From the NCBI GenBank assembly GCA_036674765.1, contig JARVKI010000147.1, forward strand, positions 1-64,000: a DNA stretch of 64,000 bases, in the 5' to 3' direction. The notes under the pieces were generated by a model. That model was not told the DNA's origin. It saw only the letters and a program-made list of their open reading frames with translations, and ran no database searches. This document shows positions 46,902 to 58,525 of the stretch, in pieces (the stretch's first letter is position 1; every line of letters begins with the position of its first letter). Source of the DNA: Seiridium cupressi (taxonomy: Eukaryota > Ascomycota > Sordariomycetes > Amphisphaeriales > Sporocadaceae). A program made the position numbers and the translations under genes.

Positions 46902-48109
46902 CTACTTGCGGGAAGGGGGGCCACCACCGCCGCCGCCAGAGTTGCCAGTGTCGACACCGCCACCCTCCTCGTAGTGGGCGGCGGGAGTGTAGCTATCGAT
47001 GTAGTCGGCCGAGGTGTCGATAGTGACGGTGATGAATCCCAGAAGGCCGTCCTCGATCGAGTCACCGAGGTAGACGTAGTCGACATAGGGGTCATAGTCA
47101 GAGGTGGCCTCCTCAGCGGCGATGCCGTCGCTCAGGTTCTCGGTCAAGCTCTGGGTGTTGATGTTGTAGGGCGAGGTGGCCTCAACATCGGTGATCAAAG
47201 ACTGATCGAAGAACAGCTGGCCAACGTGGCGCACGCTGCCGACCTCGTAGGTGTCGTTGGACAGGATAGTGTCATCGGCGCTGGCCAGAAGGCTAGATCG
47301 CACGTTAAAATCGTCGCGCCCAAGGTTCTAACGAGGCACCACTTACTGAATGTGAACAGCGCGGCCGGTGTAGTGTCCGGGGACAATGGTATCGAACTGA
47401 GCCACACCATCCTCGTCGGTAGGCTGGACACCACGGAAGGCAGTAGTATCGAGGCCGCCTTGTCCAGTGGAAGAGACACCAGAGTAAACACCCGTGGCAT
47501 TGCAGGCCCAGATGTCGACGAGGAGGTCCTCAATGGGAGCGTAGGTGCTGATATCGACGAACTGGAGGTCGAGATGGAGAGGGACTCCAGACTCGCCGTC
47601 GGTGACATCAGTGCGGATCAGCTCGCCGGAAACGAAGTACGGGCCAACGGTGACTTCTGGTACAAGGCCAGCAGTGGAGTTGGAGCCAAAGATGGTGTCA
47701 AGAGGCGTATCCAAAGTGTAGCCAGTGTCGGAGACATCGTGACTGATGGCGCTCCACTCGGCCAGAGCAGTCTGGTCACGCTTCGACTTGAGGGACTCTG
47801 GAAAATGTTAGATGTGCGGTATGTTTGAACGGGACATAATAGAGCCCTACTCTTGGTGAGTCCGCGCTCCTCGCGAAGCTTCTGGGCAATGGCAGCGCGA
47901 CGGGCAACAGCGCGCTCCTTAAGGGCAAGAGCAGCAGGTGAGTGACCAACTTCGGCCAAGGATCGTCGAGTCTTGGCTTGCTGGGCCTTGTGAGCAGCGA
48001 TCTCCCGCTTGATCTCCTCGGCAGTGTGAACCTCGCCGGGATGAGCGACAGCGGACCCGATGACGGCCGCAGCGGCAAGAGAAGCCGCAATATTGCGAAA
48101 GTTGACCAT
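46902..48109 (-). CDS. Extracellular intradiol ring-cleavage dioxygenase
   Basis: Exons 48109-47851, 47797-47347 and 47292-46902; introns of 53 and 54 bp; 366 aa. Signal peptide MVNFRNIAASLAAAAVIGSA, then a charged helical propeptide-like segment (KREIAAHKAQQAKTRRSLAE). The catalytic domain carries the four Fe(III) ligands of intradiol dioxygenases: Tyr in EVTVGPYFVSGE, Tyr in VPGHYTGRAVHIH and both His of the HIH, the second His restored by the splice at intron 2. QLFFDQSLI and YDPYVDYVYLGD are further family matches. The C-terminus is a Gly/Ser-rich tail. Such secreted enzymes open catechol-type rings, probably from lignin or plant phenolics. A long antisense open frame (46866-47828) is a codon-bias shadow. 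Confidence 0.92.
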
Positions 48110-49590
48110 AGTGGCACAGGAACGAAGGTCGAAACAAGTGAAAGACTGAAGAACCTGGTGGTGATGGTTGATGCGTAAGAAGTTTTTCTCACGTCGAGAG
48201 ATACAATCCCTTCTTATAGTTGTTCGCGAGGTCCGCTGCCATCGCTATCATGTCTCGTCATTTAGATGTCGAACATGGGATCGCGGCCCTTCCCCGAGCT
48301 GCAGGGCGTCTTAACCATGTGAGTACACGGCACAACTGCCACCGCGATGCAGATCGCACCACAGCACAACGATCCTCGAGTTGCTATCATACTCGAACAT
48401 GATTGCCAAAAGACTTTTCCTGATTGCATAGAGCCTTCACATGGGTCCGCGTGGCCATCGTAGGTGATACAGAAGACCCACCGGAAAAGGATTAGAATCT
48501 CAAATTAACTCATGCGGGGCATGGCAATCTTCGGGGAATTTTGACTTGAACTCGCCAATGAAGGATTCGGTTTTGTAAACACTGGCTACGTCCATGAGTG
48601 ATTGGTGGACGGATATGCTGGAGAACCTGGGGTAGGCTCTGGAGGTCCCTGAAGTCGAAGTTGGATTCACAGATACAGGGGCTACGGGGAGTGGGCAAGC
48701 TTACGCGGCTTTTCTTGGCTTGAATAAACGCCAAGGCTGCAGGCATTGCTACAAGAGCCGCCTATGGAGCCGCAGCTTGGCGGCACTTGTCCTCGGGCAA
48801 TCGCCGAAGCGCATCTGGAATGGCAAGGAGCACGCTTCCATGGCGCAGGCCCGTTTTCGGCGCCTGTGTCGAGTTCCATGAAGGACGGGCTCCCTGCAGA
48901 CCGGGCTAAACAATATGCAGGCCCCCCAGAATCTGGATAGCCATTCCGGCATTTGATTCCGCCATCTCCTTTCAAGGGGCTAGAACAGCTGCGGCCCTTG
49001 ATGAACGTTGCGCGTACAACCGAACGTCATTGACACCGAGGACGACGAGACCATCGCCAAGACAACTAGATATCCAATCATTCCCAACCTGTTACGAGCC
49101 CACCTCGAGAGGCGGATGCCAGACCAGGTTTGAGGTAGTGGTGAGCGTCTGCCAAGCAAAAGAGGTTTCAACATGTGAATGCAGCTAGTCAACCGAGATA
49201 TTTCCACGAGGGTCTACCAATGCCAGAGCTTGCCATGGAAGTGTAGGATTGGTGGAAGGAGAGAAGACCTGCGAGTATTCGGCGGCTCAAGTATGCAGTA
49301 TGATTGCGTACGCCGACACAGATAGATGGAGTCTCAGTTCGAACAATTCATGGATTTTGATGCGTTGAAAATACTGTTTTAGTATGTGGGCATTGGTGAC
49401 TCTGCGCAGCCAACAGCCGCCCTCGTTGATGGGTTGATTAGTGGAAGGCAAGACATGCGATAGCGCAACTCACAGACTGTGATCAGGCGTAGACGTCATG
49501 GTCCCGCACCGGTCACGACAAGCAGGAATGAGGAGATTACTTTAATCTGGTGAATATCTGTGGAATGCAGCAACGTCGACAAGCCTTGTT
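48110..49590. other. Intergenic, no certain gene
   Basis: About 1.5 kb. On the minus strand around 48750-49120 a partly open frame with stops contains stretches such as GLVVLGVNDVRLYAQRSSRA that could be old coding sequence, but I recognise no family. Confidence 0.4.
48213..48218 (-). promoter_or_regulatory. TATA-like box of the dioxygenase gene
   Basis: TATAAG on the minus strand about 104 bp upstream of the ATG at 48109. Confidence 0.35.
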
Positions 49591-50619
49591 CTATGCAAGC
49601 TTACCGGGAACAAACGGGTGGCCGGCACTCAGGCCACCATCAACCGCCCAAGCTTGTCCGTTGACATAACTTGCCTCATCGCTAGCCAGGAAGAGGGCAA
49701 CACGAGCGATCTCGTCGGCGCTGCCACCTCTCCTCAAAGGATTGAGTTGCCCGATCTTCTTCTCGGTTCCACGCGCTCTAGCAGTCTCGAACGTCGGCGC
49801 TGTCATGCCAGTCTCTATCAAGCCCGGACACACGGCATTTACACGAATGTTTGTACCGGCAAGCTGGTAGGCACACGTCTGAGCAATCGACACCACGGCT
49901 GCTTTAGCTGCCGAGTACGCTGTCGGGCCTGCATTAGATCGAATGCCCGCGACCGACGCAGTGCCGATAATGCTCCCAGATGGTGCTGGCTTCTCACTTG
50001 AGGTCTTCATCATAGCCGGAGCCGCATGTTTCGATGCCAGGAAGACGCTATTGATGATGTCAGAAAAAGTTTTTGCTTCCACGATACAAGCTGCAAACCG
50101 ACCTGGCAGCATTGGTCTCCATGACCTTCATGAAGTCACTCTTTTCCACGTCCTTGAAGTGTAGTGGCTGGCCGATGATGCCGGCATTTGCGAAGAAGAC
50201 GTCTAGCCTGCCGTATGTTGTGACCGCATGATTAACCACCTCTTTGACGGCCTCCTCGTTGGCGGCATCGAACTGGCGCACGTGTACTTGGACATCGGGG
50301 TAGGCAGAGTTGATCTCGCGCTTGTGTGATTCGAGGTTGGTGCTATCGAAGTCGCAGAGGTAGATGACCCTTGCCCCGTTTTCCGCGAATTGGTGACATG
50401 TCGCACGTCCGATTCCGAGGACAGAGTTCGTTCCTTTACAGTGCCATGGTGAGTATTACTGTGCCTAGAATATCTTCGAGATAGTGTTGCGCGCGACTCA
50501 CCGGTCACGATAGCGACCTTGCCCTGGAGCCTCGGTCCATTCGAGGCACCGGCTACTTTCCTGACTGGCGCGAGCTGCTTTCCAAGAGCCTCCACGCGTT
50601 GTTTGGCGGTGTCTGACAT
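49591..50619 (-). CDS. Short-chain dehydrogenase/reductase (classical SDR)
   Basis: Exons 50619-50502, 50433-50103 and 50047-49591; introns of 68 and 55 bp; 301 aa. Intron 1 lies inside the cofactor motif: KVAIVTG joined to [20 protein letters not shown], giving [10 protein letters not shown], a variant of TGxxxGx[12 protein letters not shown] supplies NAG; the catalytic set is Ser in [12 protein letters not shown] and Tyr/Lys in [26 protein letters not shown] and the C-terminal [20 protein letters not shown] complete a classical NAD(P)-dependent SDR. An N-terminal extension of about 30 residues precedes the fold. ATG 50619 was chosen because frames upstream run into non-conserved sequence. 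Substrate unknown. Confidence 0.9.
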
Positions 50620-52143
50620 GTTGATACTCCGCAAGACTCCTCGATCGCTCAATCGCAGATTCACTGACGACTGCTAGGCGCTGGTCGGGAACGACCAGCT
50701 TCCCGCCGCAGTAAACGTGCCTCAGCTGGAGTCTGGGGAAACTTCCAGTGTGGGGAAGGGATTCACGAGCCGAGGTGCCCACGCTGCAGGATGCTGGCAT
50801 ACACGTAGCCGCGGAACCGCTAAACTGCACTAAACTAGCACTAGTGTACAATGTAATCCGCGTTTGTCGCGTCATGTAGTTAGTGCCCGCCGCTATTATT
50901 GTAGTCTTCCTCGTACGGACAGTAGTGCGTTGATTTTCGAGATCTGCAAATCCCCCAACAATGACGCGCAGTACATGAGCTCTACCGAGCCGCATCAACC
51001 TAGCTTCGTCGAGACGTTCACGCGTCTTTATCAACCTCAGAACTGGTTTCTTCCTCGATTTTCTCGTGGGACCTGGACGATTTAAAGACACATGTGATAA
51101 TACGTTGCCCAAACCTCACGGCACTGGTGAAGTAATGGACCCAGCGTGCTGGGACCAGCTTTGCCGCAGCCGAAGTATTCAGCGATTAATGAATAGAAAG
51201 AGACATGTGCGCGCGAATTCGAATGTATTAATATTCTAAGAAAGAAAGAAAAAGATATTATAGCGTCGGGTCTATCGAAGACTGTGGCTCCCTTTTTACC
51301 CTCCTATAGCTCTCCTGACACCTCTTCTTTGCATTAAACTATTTATACGCATATGGCTCCATACACCAATCGGACCCAATGTCTTCTTCACGGACCAGGT
51401 CCAGGGACTTCGTTAGGCCAGCCGTAGATAGCCCGATCGTTGCTATACTTATTCCATCTTTGGTACATCGGGATATTCTGAAATCATATCCTCAATTGAA
51501 TTATATTATCATGGGGATTGTCGCCAGTTCTCTTCCAGGATGTTTGCATAATTTTTGTCACGGTCACGTGACGGGATTTTCCCGCATGGAACACGTGGTC
51601 TGTGCGTAATGCCTATAAGATAGAGTAGAGGGCGCAAAGGGAGAATACATCCCCAGCGCAACAACAACTTAGTAACCATACCCTTACAATTTTCAGGTCG
51701 AAGGTATGTCAGGAAAGCCCGAGTAGTGATTATATCCGACGAAAACTGGGTGCTTCATTCAAAATATGCCTTCAGTTCGACCTGGCTGGTGTTTGTGTCG
51801 AAGTACTTACTAACAGTAGAGGTGGACTACTCATCGATTCTGCTGCTAATCTGGCTGCTGGTGGTCAGACTTCATCATAGCCGGAGTTGACCCCGCAGAA
51901 AGTAATGGCATTCCGTAATTACTGACCGTCTTGTGCAGTCATTCAATATCTTTCAAACGCGGATCGTATACATCCGCGGTATAAGTATCGAGAATGTCTT
52001 GTACAATTCATATCATAATCAAGTCATAAAAATGTCAACAAAACGAGGCAATAATGATAAAGATAATTATTCAATGTATTGTATCATATAGAATTGAATC
52101 TATACACATACCACTTTCCTGTGTTTGGTAAAGCTAGATTATC
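50620..52143. other. Intergenic between divergent units, no gene seen
   Basis: About 1.5 kb. Contains the SDR promoter at the left; a CTATAAGA with following CAACAACAAC leader-like sequence near 51612-51670 could be an old promoter on the plus strand, but no coding exon follows that I can identify. Confidence 0.4.
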
Positions 52144-52678
52144 ATGGCCGTTACGACGGAACCTATCCTCGCCACCCTCGCCGCGGCGTGTGGGGTCTAG
52201 TGAAGAGAACCAGGTACATCTCCGAAGCCACCCTGATATTCCTTACGCCTGGTCTGACAGTTTTCATGACAGCATCGGCCCGAGCGGCACTGTCTCGCCC
52301 GGGAGTGACACAACGCTAGGGCCCGAGGCCGTAGGTATCATCATATACAGTGTCACGGACTGGATGAACATGAACCAAATGGCCTCTATTCCCGAGTATA
52401 GACCCCAGGACCTGACTTGGCCGCCCCAGGACAACTAGACTGACGCCAACTTGGCTTTGGTTGGCCTGCACACTTACTTATACGCTGGGCCCGTAACCAG
52501 CGTCGTCGAGCTTACGCCCACCACCGGCACGCTGGTCCACGGCTTGCTAACCCTCAGCCATGTCCCCCGCCAGGTCGGAATGGTGCACTAACGAGAGTCA
52601 ACGCTTTTCGATGAGGCCAGCCTTCTAGGATTGAGTATGCCGCTTGGCGATAGGACATCTGCCGTTTTGTTATGGTAG
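52144..52678 (+). pseudogene. Decayed lipocalin-like domain gene
   Basis: From ATG 52144 the reading MAVTTEPILATLAAACG fits the start of fungal lipocalin-like (PF13924-type) proteins, where a Trp is expected next; the frame then shifts within 52190-52205 and continues SSEENQVHLRSHPDIPYAWS, TTLGPEAVGIIIYSVTDWMN and NQMASIPEYRPQDLTWPPQD. After a TAG at 52436-52438 the same frame goes on with TDANLALVGLHTYLYAGPVT and TGTLVHGLLTLSHVPRQVGM; after a TAA at 52589-52591 with RESTLFDEASLLGLSMPL and SAVLLW; then a TAG at 52676-52678. LGPxAVGIIxY and the YAGP block are the family hallmarks. In three places the frame survives its stop, so loss is probably recent. These proteins often belong to secondary-metabolite clusters. 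Confidence 0.7.
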
Positions 52679-53055
52679 CGGCTCGGGCCCTATAATTCAT
52701 CGCATACCTAGCGATCACATGGCCTGTTGTTAAAGCTCCGTCTAGGGGTAGTAAGCCCTGGATCGGTGTGCGGAACTTTCACGGGTAATTAGATATAGCA
52801 CCTGGAATTCAATCATTATGCATACTCGCCGCCTTCAGGGTTTTTCTTTTTTTTTTTTTTTCCGCAGGTTGTCCGCCGAGCAGTGAAATGCAAGTGAGGG
52901 AACGATGGGCACATTTGATCCACATTGTTGGGATCTTTTCTTGGTAATGCTGAAGTGATTTTTGCGTTGCGTTCTATTGACTAAAACAAATCTATACCTA
53001 TGCCACTCCTTGTTTCTCCTTGCAGCCCCTTCCTAAGGCTGAACGTGAAAGTCGT
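52679..53055. other. Convergent spacer with a poly-T run
   Basis: Between the lipocalin-like relic and the tyrosinase 3' end. A run of 15 T occupies 52847-52861. Nothing else recognised. Confidence 0.5.
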
Positions 53056-54132
53056 TCAACCAATGTACTCGGCGCAGATCAAATCACCACCAAGATCCAT
53101 GACATCCGCAATGGTAGCGTTTGGAATAAGGCCGACCATCCACAAAGTATGGTTCAATGTGGTTACGTTGGTCCCTCCGTCGTTGAAATAGTCCGTAACG
53201 GCCGTGCTAGGATAATCGAAGCTATTCTGGTCCAGATAAGTTTGCGTGGGAATATTGCGACCGGACATATCAGTGAGGCGGGTCGTCAAGTTTTGCTCTT
53301 GCCATTGCCACCAGACCCGGTCCAGATATGTATGGTGCAAGAAGAAGAGCGGGTCGCCGGGTGAGGCCACGACGTCGAGCATAGTGCCGCCGATGGCACT
53401 GTGGCCCGCCGTATGCGGCGAGCTAATAAAGCACTGCCAGGCTTCCTCGTAAGTCTCCGTTGCCAGACAGACGTCTAGATATGAGCTTCCAGCCCAGGCA
53501 AACCCGTCTGCATTCAGGTCACGAGTCAAGCAATAATCGGCGGAATTGCTCGTCTGATTGATATGCATGGTGAGGTTCACAAACGGTCCGGTAGCAACGC
53601 AACCATCGGCATCAAGGTCTCCGGTTCCGAAGCCAGTATCGGCGTCGAGAATGGAACAATCGGTCAAGTTGCCAGTTTCCGTATCTGAGAGTTCATCCCA
53701 ATAAGGCTGCGCGCCTGTGTAACCGCACTCAGTCTGGAGTAGGATCTCATGTGCACGCATGTATAACCGATGCCACGGAAGGAATGCGCCAACGTCGTGG
53801 ATGATGTTGGATTGAACAATGTGGCCATACATCAGCTCGTCCCATCTATTCTCAGCTCCTTCAATGCCTATGGTGGCGGGCTGGGCCATGAGGCACAATT
53901 CGGCATCAATATATGCTGACTTCTCATCGTCTGTCAGGGCAGACCTTGCAGTGCTGTTAGCCTTTGGTGAGTCCTGCGATACATATATAGGAGCTTACCA
54001 AGCTTTTCTCTGGTTCAGAGATGTACAGTCCGGGATAGCATCGCGACTAGAAACAGGGCTTGCGGTGACCAGCTGGGAGGCTGTGGCCACAAGAGTAACG
54101 AGTGAAGCATGTTTGAACGAGAGTATGGCCAT
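53056..54132 (-). CDS. Secreted tyrosinase (type 3 copper oxidase)
   Basis: Exon 1 54132-53999 and exon 2 53953-53056 joined over a 45 bp intron (GTAAGC donor, GCTAACAG acceptor); 343 aa. Signal peptide MAILSFKHASLVTLVATASQ, then a short propeptide with CTSLNQRKA. The CuA site is MYGHIVQSNIIHDVGAFLPW followed by HRLYMRAHE, with three His; the CuB site is SPHTAGHSAIGGTMLDVV followed by SPGDPLFFLHHTYLDRVWW, with the H-x3-H and HH ligands. Short secreted tyrosinases of this type lack the large C-terminal lid found in mushroom enzymes, and this one ends soon after the catalytic core. They oxidise phenols to quinones, in pigment or secondary metabolism. The splice acceptor is the least certain part. 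It is convergent with the broken lipocalin-like gene. Confidence 0.88.
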
Positions 54133-55799
54133 CTTGAGATGTATTCGACGGCGAAATATAGAAACAAACGATAAGTAGAATAGCACCAGAGCGTGCCGTG
54201 TGCAAACCAAGAGAGTGATGGATGCCTGATGATGACCTTCATGTTGACATTCAATACAGAAGGGTTCATATATTCGTTCGAGCGCAGGTGAAGTCGATCG
54301 GCGGTCTAGATAAGGAGTACTCGACTGCGCAATGTGCGCCGGGGCCCCATGTCGCCTTGGCGATGCTGTTCATACTCACCTCAATACAACGATACCAACC
54401 ATGAACCTTCTCCTGAACTGGATGCAATGAAGCCTCGAAGCTCTGCTTGATCCCATATACCTCGATGACAGGGATTAACTTGATGCCGCGTCCACTAGTG
54501 GGGTGCCGCAGCAGAGCAGAGGCCAAGGAGTTGACGCAGTCATTAAACCGGGGTTTCCACTACGCTAGACCGCGAACTGACGCGTGGCAGCTAGACTCAG
54601 CCGCAACTGCAGTCTATTTCTGCGCCCCGGATTGTAGGCGACCGCGATCGAGCTAAGCGACGAAGAAAGGGGATAGACGAGGAAATGAGTTCTATGCATC
54701 TCTATTTTTTTTTTAACTTTTTTCTTAATACTGGTAGCTTCGAAAGCAGCAAAGGTACCAAAAGCTGTGGGGCATCTGGGGAGTTGACGCGTGCCACGCT
54801 GAAACATTTTAGCGTCAGCTGCGTCATCTCATGTCGCTATTGGGCAATGAGTCCAAAACTCGACAAACAATTCTCAAAGTTCTAAGAACTGAAGTGAGGG
54901 TCTGCTTATAGTAAACTTAGATAGGCTGGTCGCAAAGTCTAGCTGGTTAAATGCTTATATACCACCGGTCTTTTCCTATCATACAGGTTTAACTCCCGCT
55001 AAAGATTTGCCTTTCGCCCCTTGGACCATCTGGATATGAATATCAACAATTGCACGGACTCATCGGTGCCATCACCGATATTTAAAAGAGCTCGCCCACA
55101 CCACAAGAAAGACCTGCATGCCGTGGGACGAAACCCAAGTTGAAGATAAGGCAGGTGTCGGCAGCAGCGGGTTTCGTAACTCCCGCAACTCCCGCAACTC
55201 CCGCAACTCCCGCAACTCCCGCAACTCCCGCAACTCCCGCAACTCCCGCAACTCCCGTAACTCCCGCAACTCCCGTAACTGAACAGTCGTCCCACTCGAG
55301 GGGCTCTGCCGACTGGTTCAATATGTTTAATTTCGCAAGCATACGAAGCTATAAGATAGAGCCTCGATACCTGTGGGGCAAAGAATACGCAATACGGGCA
55401 CGGTTTGTCCGGACCGTTAGTCTTGTGGGAACCCCGGTTACCAAACTAACTAGACTACATGTACGTAGTGTGCTGCACGTCAATTTTTACGATTACCGTG
55501 CATCCGCATCGGCACTGCCCAACGAATCGACTAGATGATTAGCAATCCGTGTGTTTGTGGGTCTCAGGCTAAACCAATGTAACATTCAAGCATGGCGCGA
55601 CACGTAAGTCGCCAGGGAGGAGGCTGCAAAATGTTGCTTCTACAATTGTGATATGGAGACCTCTGAACGTCTCGAATATGCAACCGCTTGGAAGCCAATA
55701 GGTTGCCTTTCCAAATTCTACGCAAGATTCCCAATTTCGTCCCGCGAGTATAGATGTAGTCGAGTACTAGAAGGAAACCTTTACCGCGAAATCACCCAC
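54133..55799. other. Intergenic with a 9 bp minisatellite, no gene seen
   Basis: About 1.7 kb upstream of the tyrosinase. It contains the minisatellite described separately and a T-rich run near 54705-54725. Open frames across the minisatellite are products of the repeat. Confidence 0.5.
55178..55276 (+). repeat. Minisatellite, 11 units of AACTCCCGC
   Basis: Eleven head-to-tail 9 bp units; units 9 and 11 end in CGT instead of CGC, and CGT also precedes unit 1. The period is a multiple of three, so all frames stay open, giving artificial (Thr-Pro-Ala)n, (Gly-Val-Ala)n or (Leu-Arg-Glu)n peptides. Confidence 0.95.
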
Positions 55800-57062
55800 T
55801 TATGAATGGCTGTCCAAAGGTTCGTACGCGGGACATCTCCATTCTTTCGCACATTCGAGATGGTGTTGTCCTCTTCTATGGTGAGCGCCATCGCCAGCAC
55901 TGTTGCAAATAATATGGTGTGGCCTTGGTAGGTGTGACCGTGGGCGAAAATGCTGATGAGCGTGCAAGCAAGTCATGTCCTGATAGGCAACAATAGTGCC
56001 ACGAAGGGAGTGGCATGATGAGGCCTGTTCGAGTACGCTGGGATACATGAGAATAAAACTGGAATAAACGTATGGATTGATTTTCCGAAAGTTCTCTAAA
56101 GACTAATGATTATACTATAGGTCATGGCGGCTACGATAAGTGTTTGCTGCTTTTAAGAACTGCCGTAAAGTTTGGTGGGAAAAGTCTCGAAGTGAAGACT
56201 GTGGTTTATCAACAACGATAGGACTTGCCTTGCTGCTCACCGCGTTGGTAAATCCAGGCGCCTCCCCACCGATTGCCCCATTTTTATTTACAGTTGAGCC
56301 TGCAACGCATTTGGCGCCGGACCAAGCTATATCAGCCACTCTCTCCCATAAGCTGACGACCTGACCCAGCATCTGAGCTGTGTAGAACAGTCTACAGGCG
56401 GCAGCTCGTAGACAAATTACAAGGGTGCATCAGACGTGGAATTCTCGTGCGCATTTTTGAGGTTACATCTGGTATTGGCCCCAGTAAGCGTGGGCAGTAA
56501 AGGCGCATCCTCCAGGCTGATAATTTGGTCTCTTTGGTCTCCAAGGAAATACAGCATGGACCCGTTGGTCTTCAGCATAGCCATTTTCACGAATTCTTGA
56601 ACATTGGTCGAGTAGGCGAGTTCTGAGCTTTTGGTACTTCTAATGGCTTGCATGGGGAGCTCGAGCGGCCGGCCTCCTAGTGTATCGGTGCGTGAACTTT
56701 CCTGGCGTGCTACCATACCAGTAAATAGAGCACAGATGCTGTCGCATATGCCATTGATGAGCATGACCATATTTTCGCCGGTGAGGGGGCTTGGCGCAAG
56801 AGCTTGACCGCCAGGTCGTTCAGAAAAGAATGTACCTCAGCTGAGCGGAGGTGTTAAAGTTGGTGAGAGATGGGTTCGTGAAGTTGTCACGACTGATATC
56901 TTCTGGCCCGAATAATTCAGCCCAGTTTTGATACGGGGTGTGGCCAGGTTTGAGAGCCTGTGGTAGCAATCCGTCGCCGCCGACACCCAAGACACTTCCC
57001 ATCCAATCTAAGAGGCCATTTGCTCTATGCGAGACGGACCAAATGTCGTCCAGTAAGGGGGG
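55797..57062 (-). pseudogene. Remnant of an unrecognised, possibly membrane, protein gene
   Basis: Minus-strand pieces in order: LLDDIWSVSHRANGLLDWMG then SVLGVGGDGLLPQALKPGHT and the stretch NFTNPSLTNFNTSAQLR (to about 56835); after a one-base frame change FFSERPGGQALAPSPLTGEN, INGICDSICALFTGMVARQE, SSELAYSTNVQEFVKMAMLK and TNGSMLYFLGDQRDQIISLE (to about 56420). A further hydrophobic segment with one stop follows about 400 bp later (LACTLISIFAHGHTYQGHTI, LFATVLAMALTIEEDNTISN, about 55990-55800). The order, an ectodomain-like part followed by a transmembrane-like segment, suggests one broken gene. I cannot name the family, and linking the last piece to the first two is a guess. Confidence 0.35.
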
Positions 57063-57177
57063 GTGGGATGCTGGAATAACCCAAACCCACAGATAACCTG
57101 ACCTTCAGGTTTAGACTGGAGGTCTAGAATCAGTTTGGTTCTGCCAGCTTTCGGAGGCCAATTTGTCAGAATAGGGG

Positions 57178-57305
57178 CTCCAGCCACCTGTATTATTGGG
57201 CTTCTCAGCCACTACATATAGACTAGCTACCTCCTCCTGCCTCTCGCACCCTTCTGATACTCAATCAATCACTTATTTCACCTCATAACCTTCGTTCCAT
57301 CTCAA
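57178..57305 (+). repeat. Copy B of a ~130 bp dispersed repeat
   Basis: Partner of 11337-11470, same strand. Shared blocks are ccagccacc, gggcttc.cagc, tacatata, tctgatactcaa, ctcataac.ttcgt and ccatct, in the same order. No gene downstream of either copy uses it in a way I can see. Confidence 0.6.
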
Positions 57306-58525
57306 TACAATTACCTCCGCCTCGGTCATTCCCGTAGAAGCTAGGCTTTCTTCACTTCATGGGCACATGAGCCCGACAAGAATTGTGCGATAGCATTACA
57401 CCAAAAGAAAGGCGAGGAGTTCGAGGAATTGATCAGCTGGTAGCATAATTCCGGGGCATTTCTAGCCTCCTACGATGGTATCATGCTTACTATCGTTACT
57501 ACCTCTTAGTCTCTTACAGCGATAAAGAACGGGAAATTTCATGGACTGGAAAGTCGACTCCTCGGGGAAAAAAAAAAAAAAAAAAAAAACCTATTTCCCT
57601 GGCATCTGCCCGCACGGTGTTAGATATTTGCTTACCTTATAAACCATGCTTGACTGGAAAGTCCCCCGATGTTTTAAAATCCATCAACTCTATGCACATT
57701 CGCGACAGAATCTCTCCAGATCGTTCTCCTCTCTGTTGATCAAATGAACTAATCATCATTACGCTTGAACCCTTCGATCGTCTGGTTCATTCTTTTTAGA
57801 GTCGGTGTCCCGCTTAAAACGTTTATTTTGCAGCCGCTCTTGCTCTTTAAACCGGCAGAAGGGACCACTTCAGTGACTCTAAAATCGGAAGCAATCTTTG
57901 AAAATGTATCCGTGGCTTCTAGGAGTGTCGGATTGTCCCAAATTACACTCTACGGCCCATAAGTTATGTTGTTGGCAGATCCAGAATGTCTGGACCGCAT
58001 TGTCAAGTGGGTCCTCTGAATACGGCAGGTCAGGCGGCAGCTCTGGGTCGGGATCCGACGCTATGCGCACTGAGAATCTGTTCTGCACAGCTATTAGCCT
58101 GACGATGACAGCATCGAAGATCGAGTGCGGTGAAGCCAAGTGGATATTAGACAGTCCCAAAGACGTTACCTTGGAAGGCGCGTACGTCTCCACAACCTTT
58201 CACCTAGCGATGTCGACGTCTAATGTTGGGCAAGGTGTGACGCATGAGGCAATCAACACACGTTGTCCCACCGTTTTCCAAGGAGGAAACCGTCGACCAC
58301 TTAGCGACCTTTCACAGAGCACGGCTTTTTATCACGACGCCTCCCAATCCCTTATGGTAAAGTTACATCTCCAGTAGTGAAGTCGCTCTACTGTAAAACA
58401 TCCAAGATTCAAATATATAGCCGAGCTCGGTTGTATCGACTAACAAAGGGTCTCGGAAAACCCATTCCTACTCGAATCCTTGGGCAGTGATTGCTTTTCT
58501 AAAGATCTATACTAACATCGACCGC
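57306..58525. other. Intergenic with a poly-A run, no gene seen
   Basis: A run of 22 A occupies 57568-57589. Overlapping frames at 57879-58193 (minus) and 57898-58377 (plus) are open, but neither shows a known domain. Confidence 0.45.

Noticed and set aside
46866..47828. 320-residue open frame on the plus strand
   Set aside because: It is exactly antisense to the intradiol dioxygenase exons, is rich in Gly/Asp/Val from codon bias and crosses both introns; no domain is seen.
48682..48975. Overlapping frames on both strands around 48.7-49.0 kb
   Set aside because: No domain recognised and several stops in the most protein-like frame; left as intergenic.
55140..55538. 132-residue frame with a Thr-Pro-Ala repeat
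   Set aside because: Openness is caused by the 9 bp minisatellite; flanks show no coding features.
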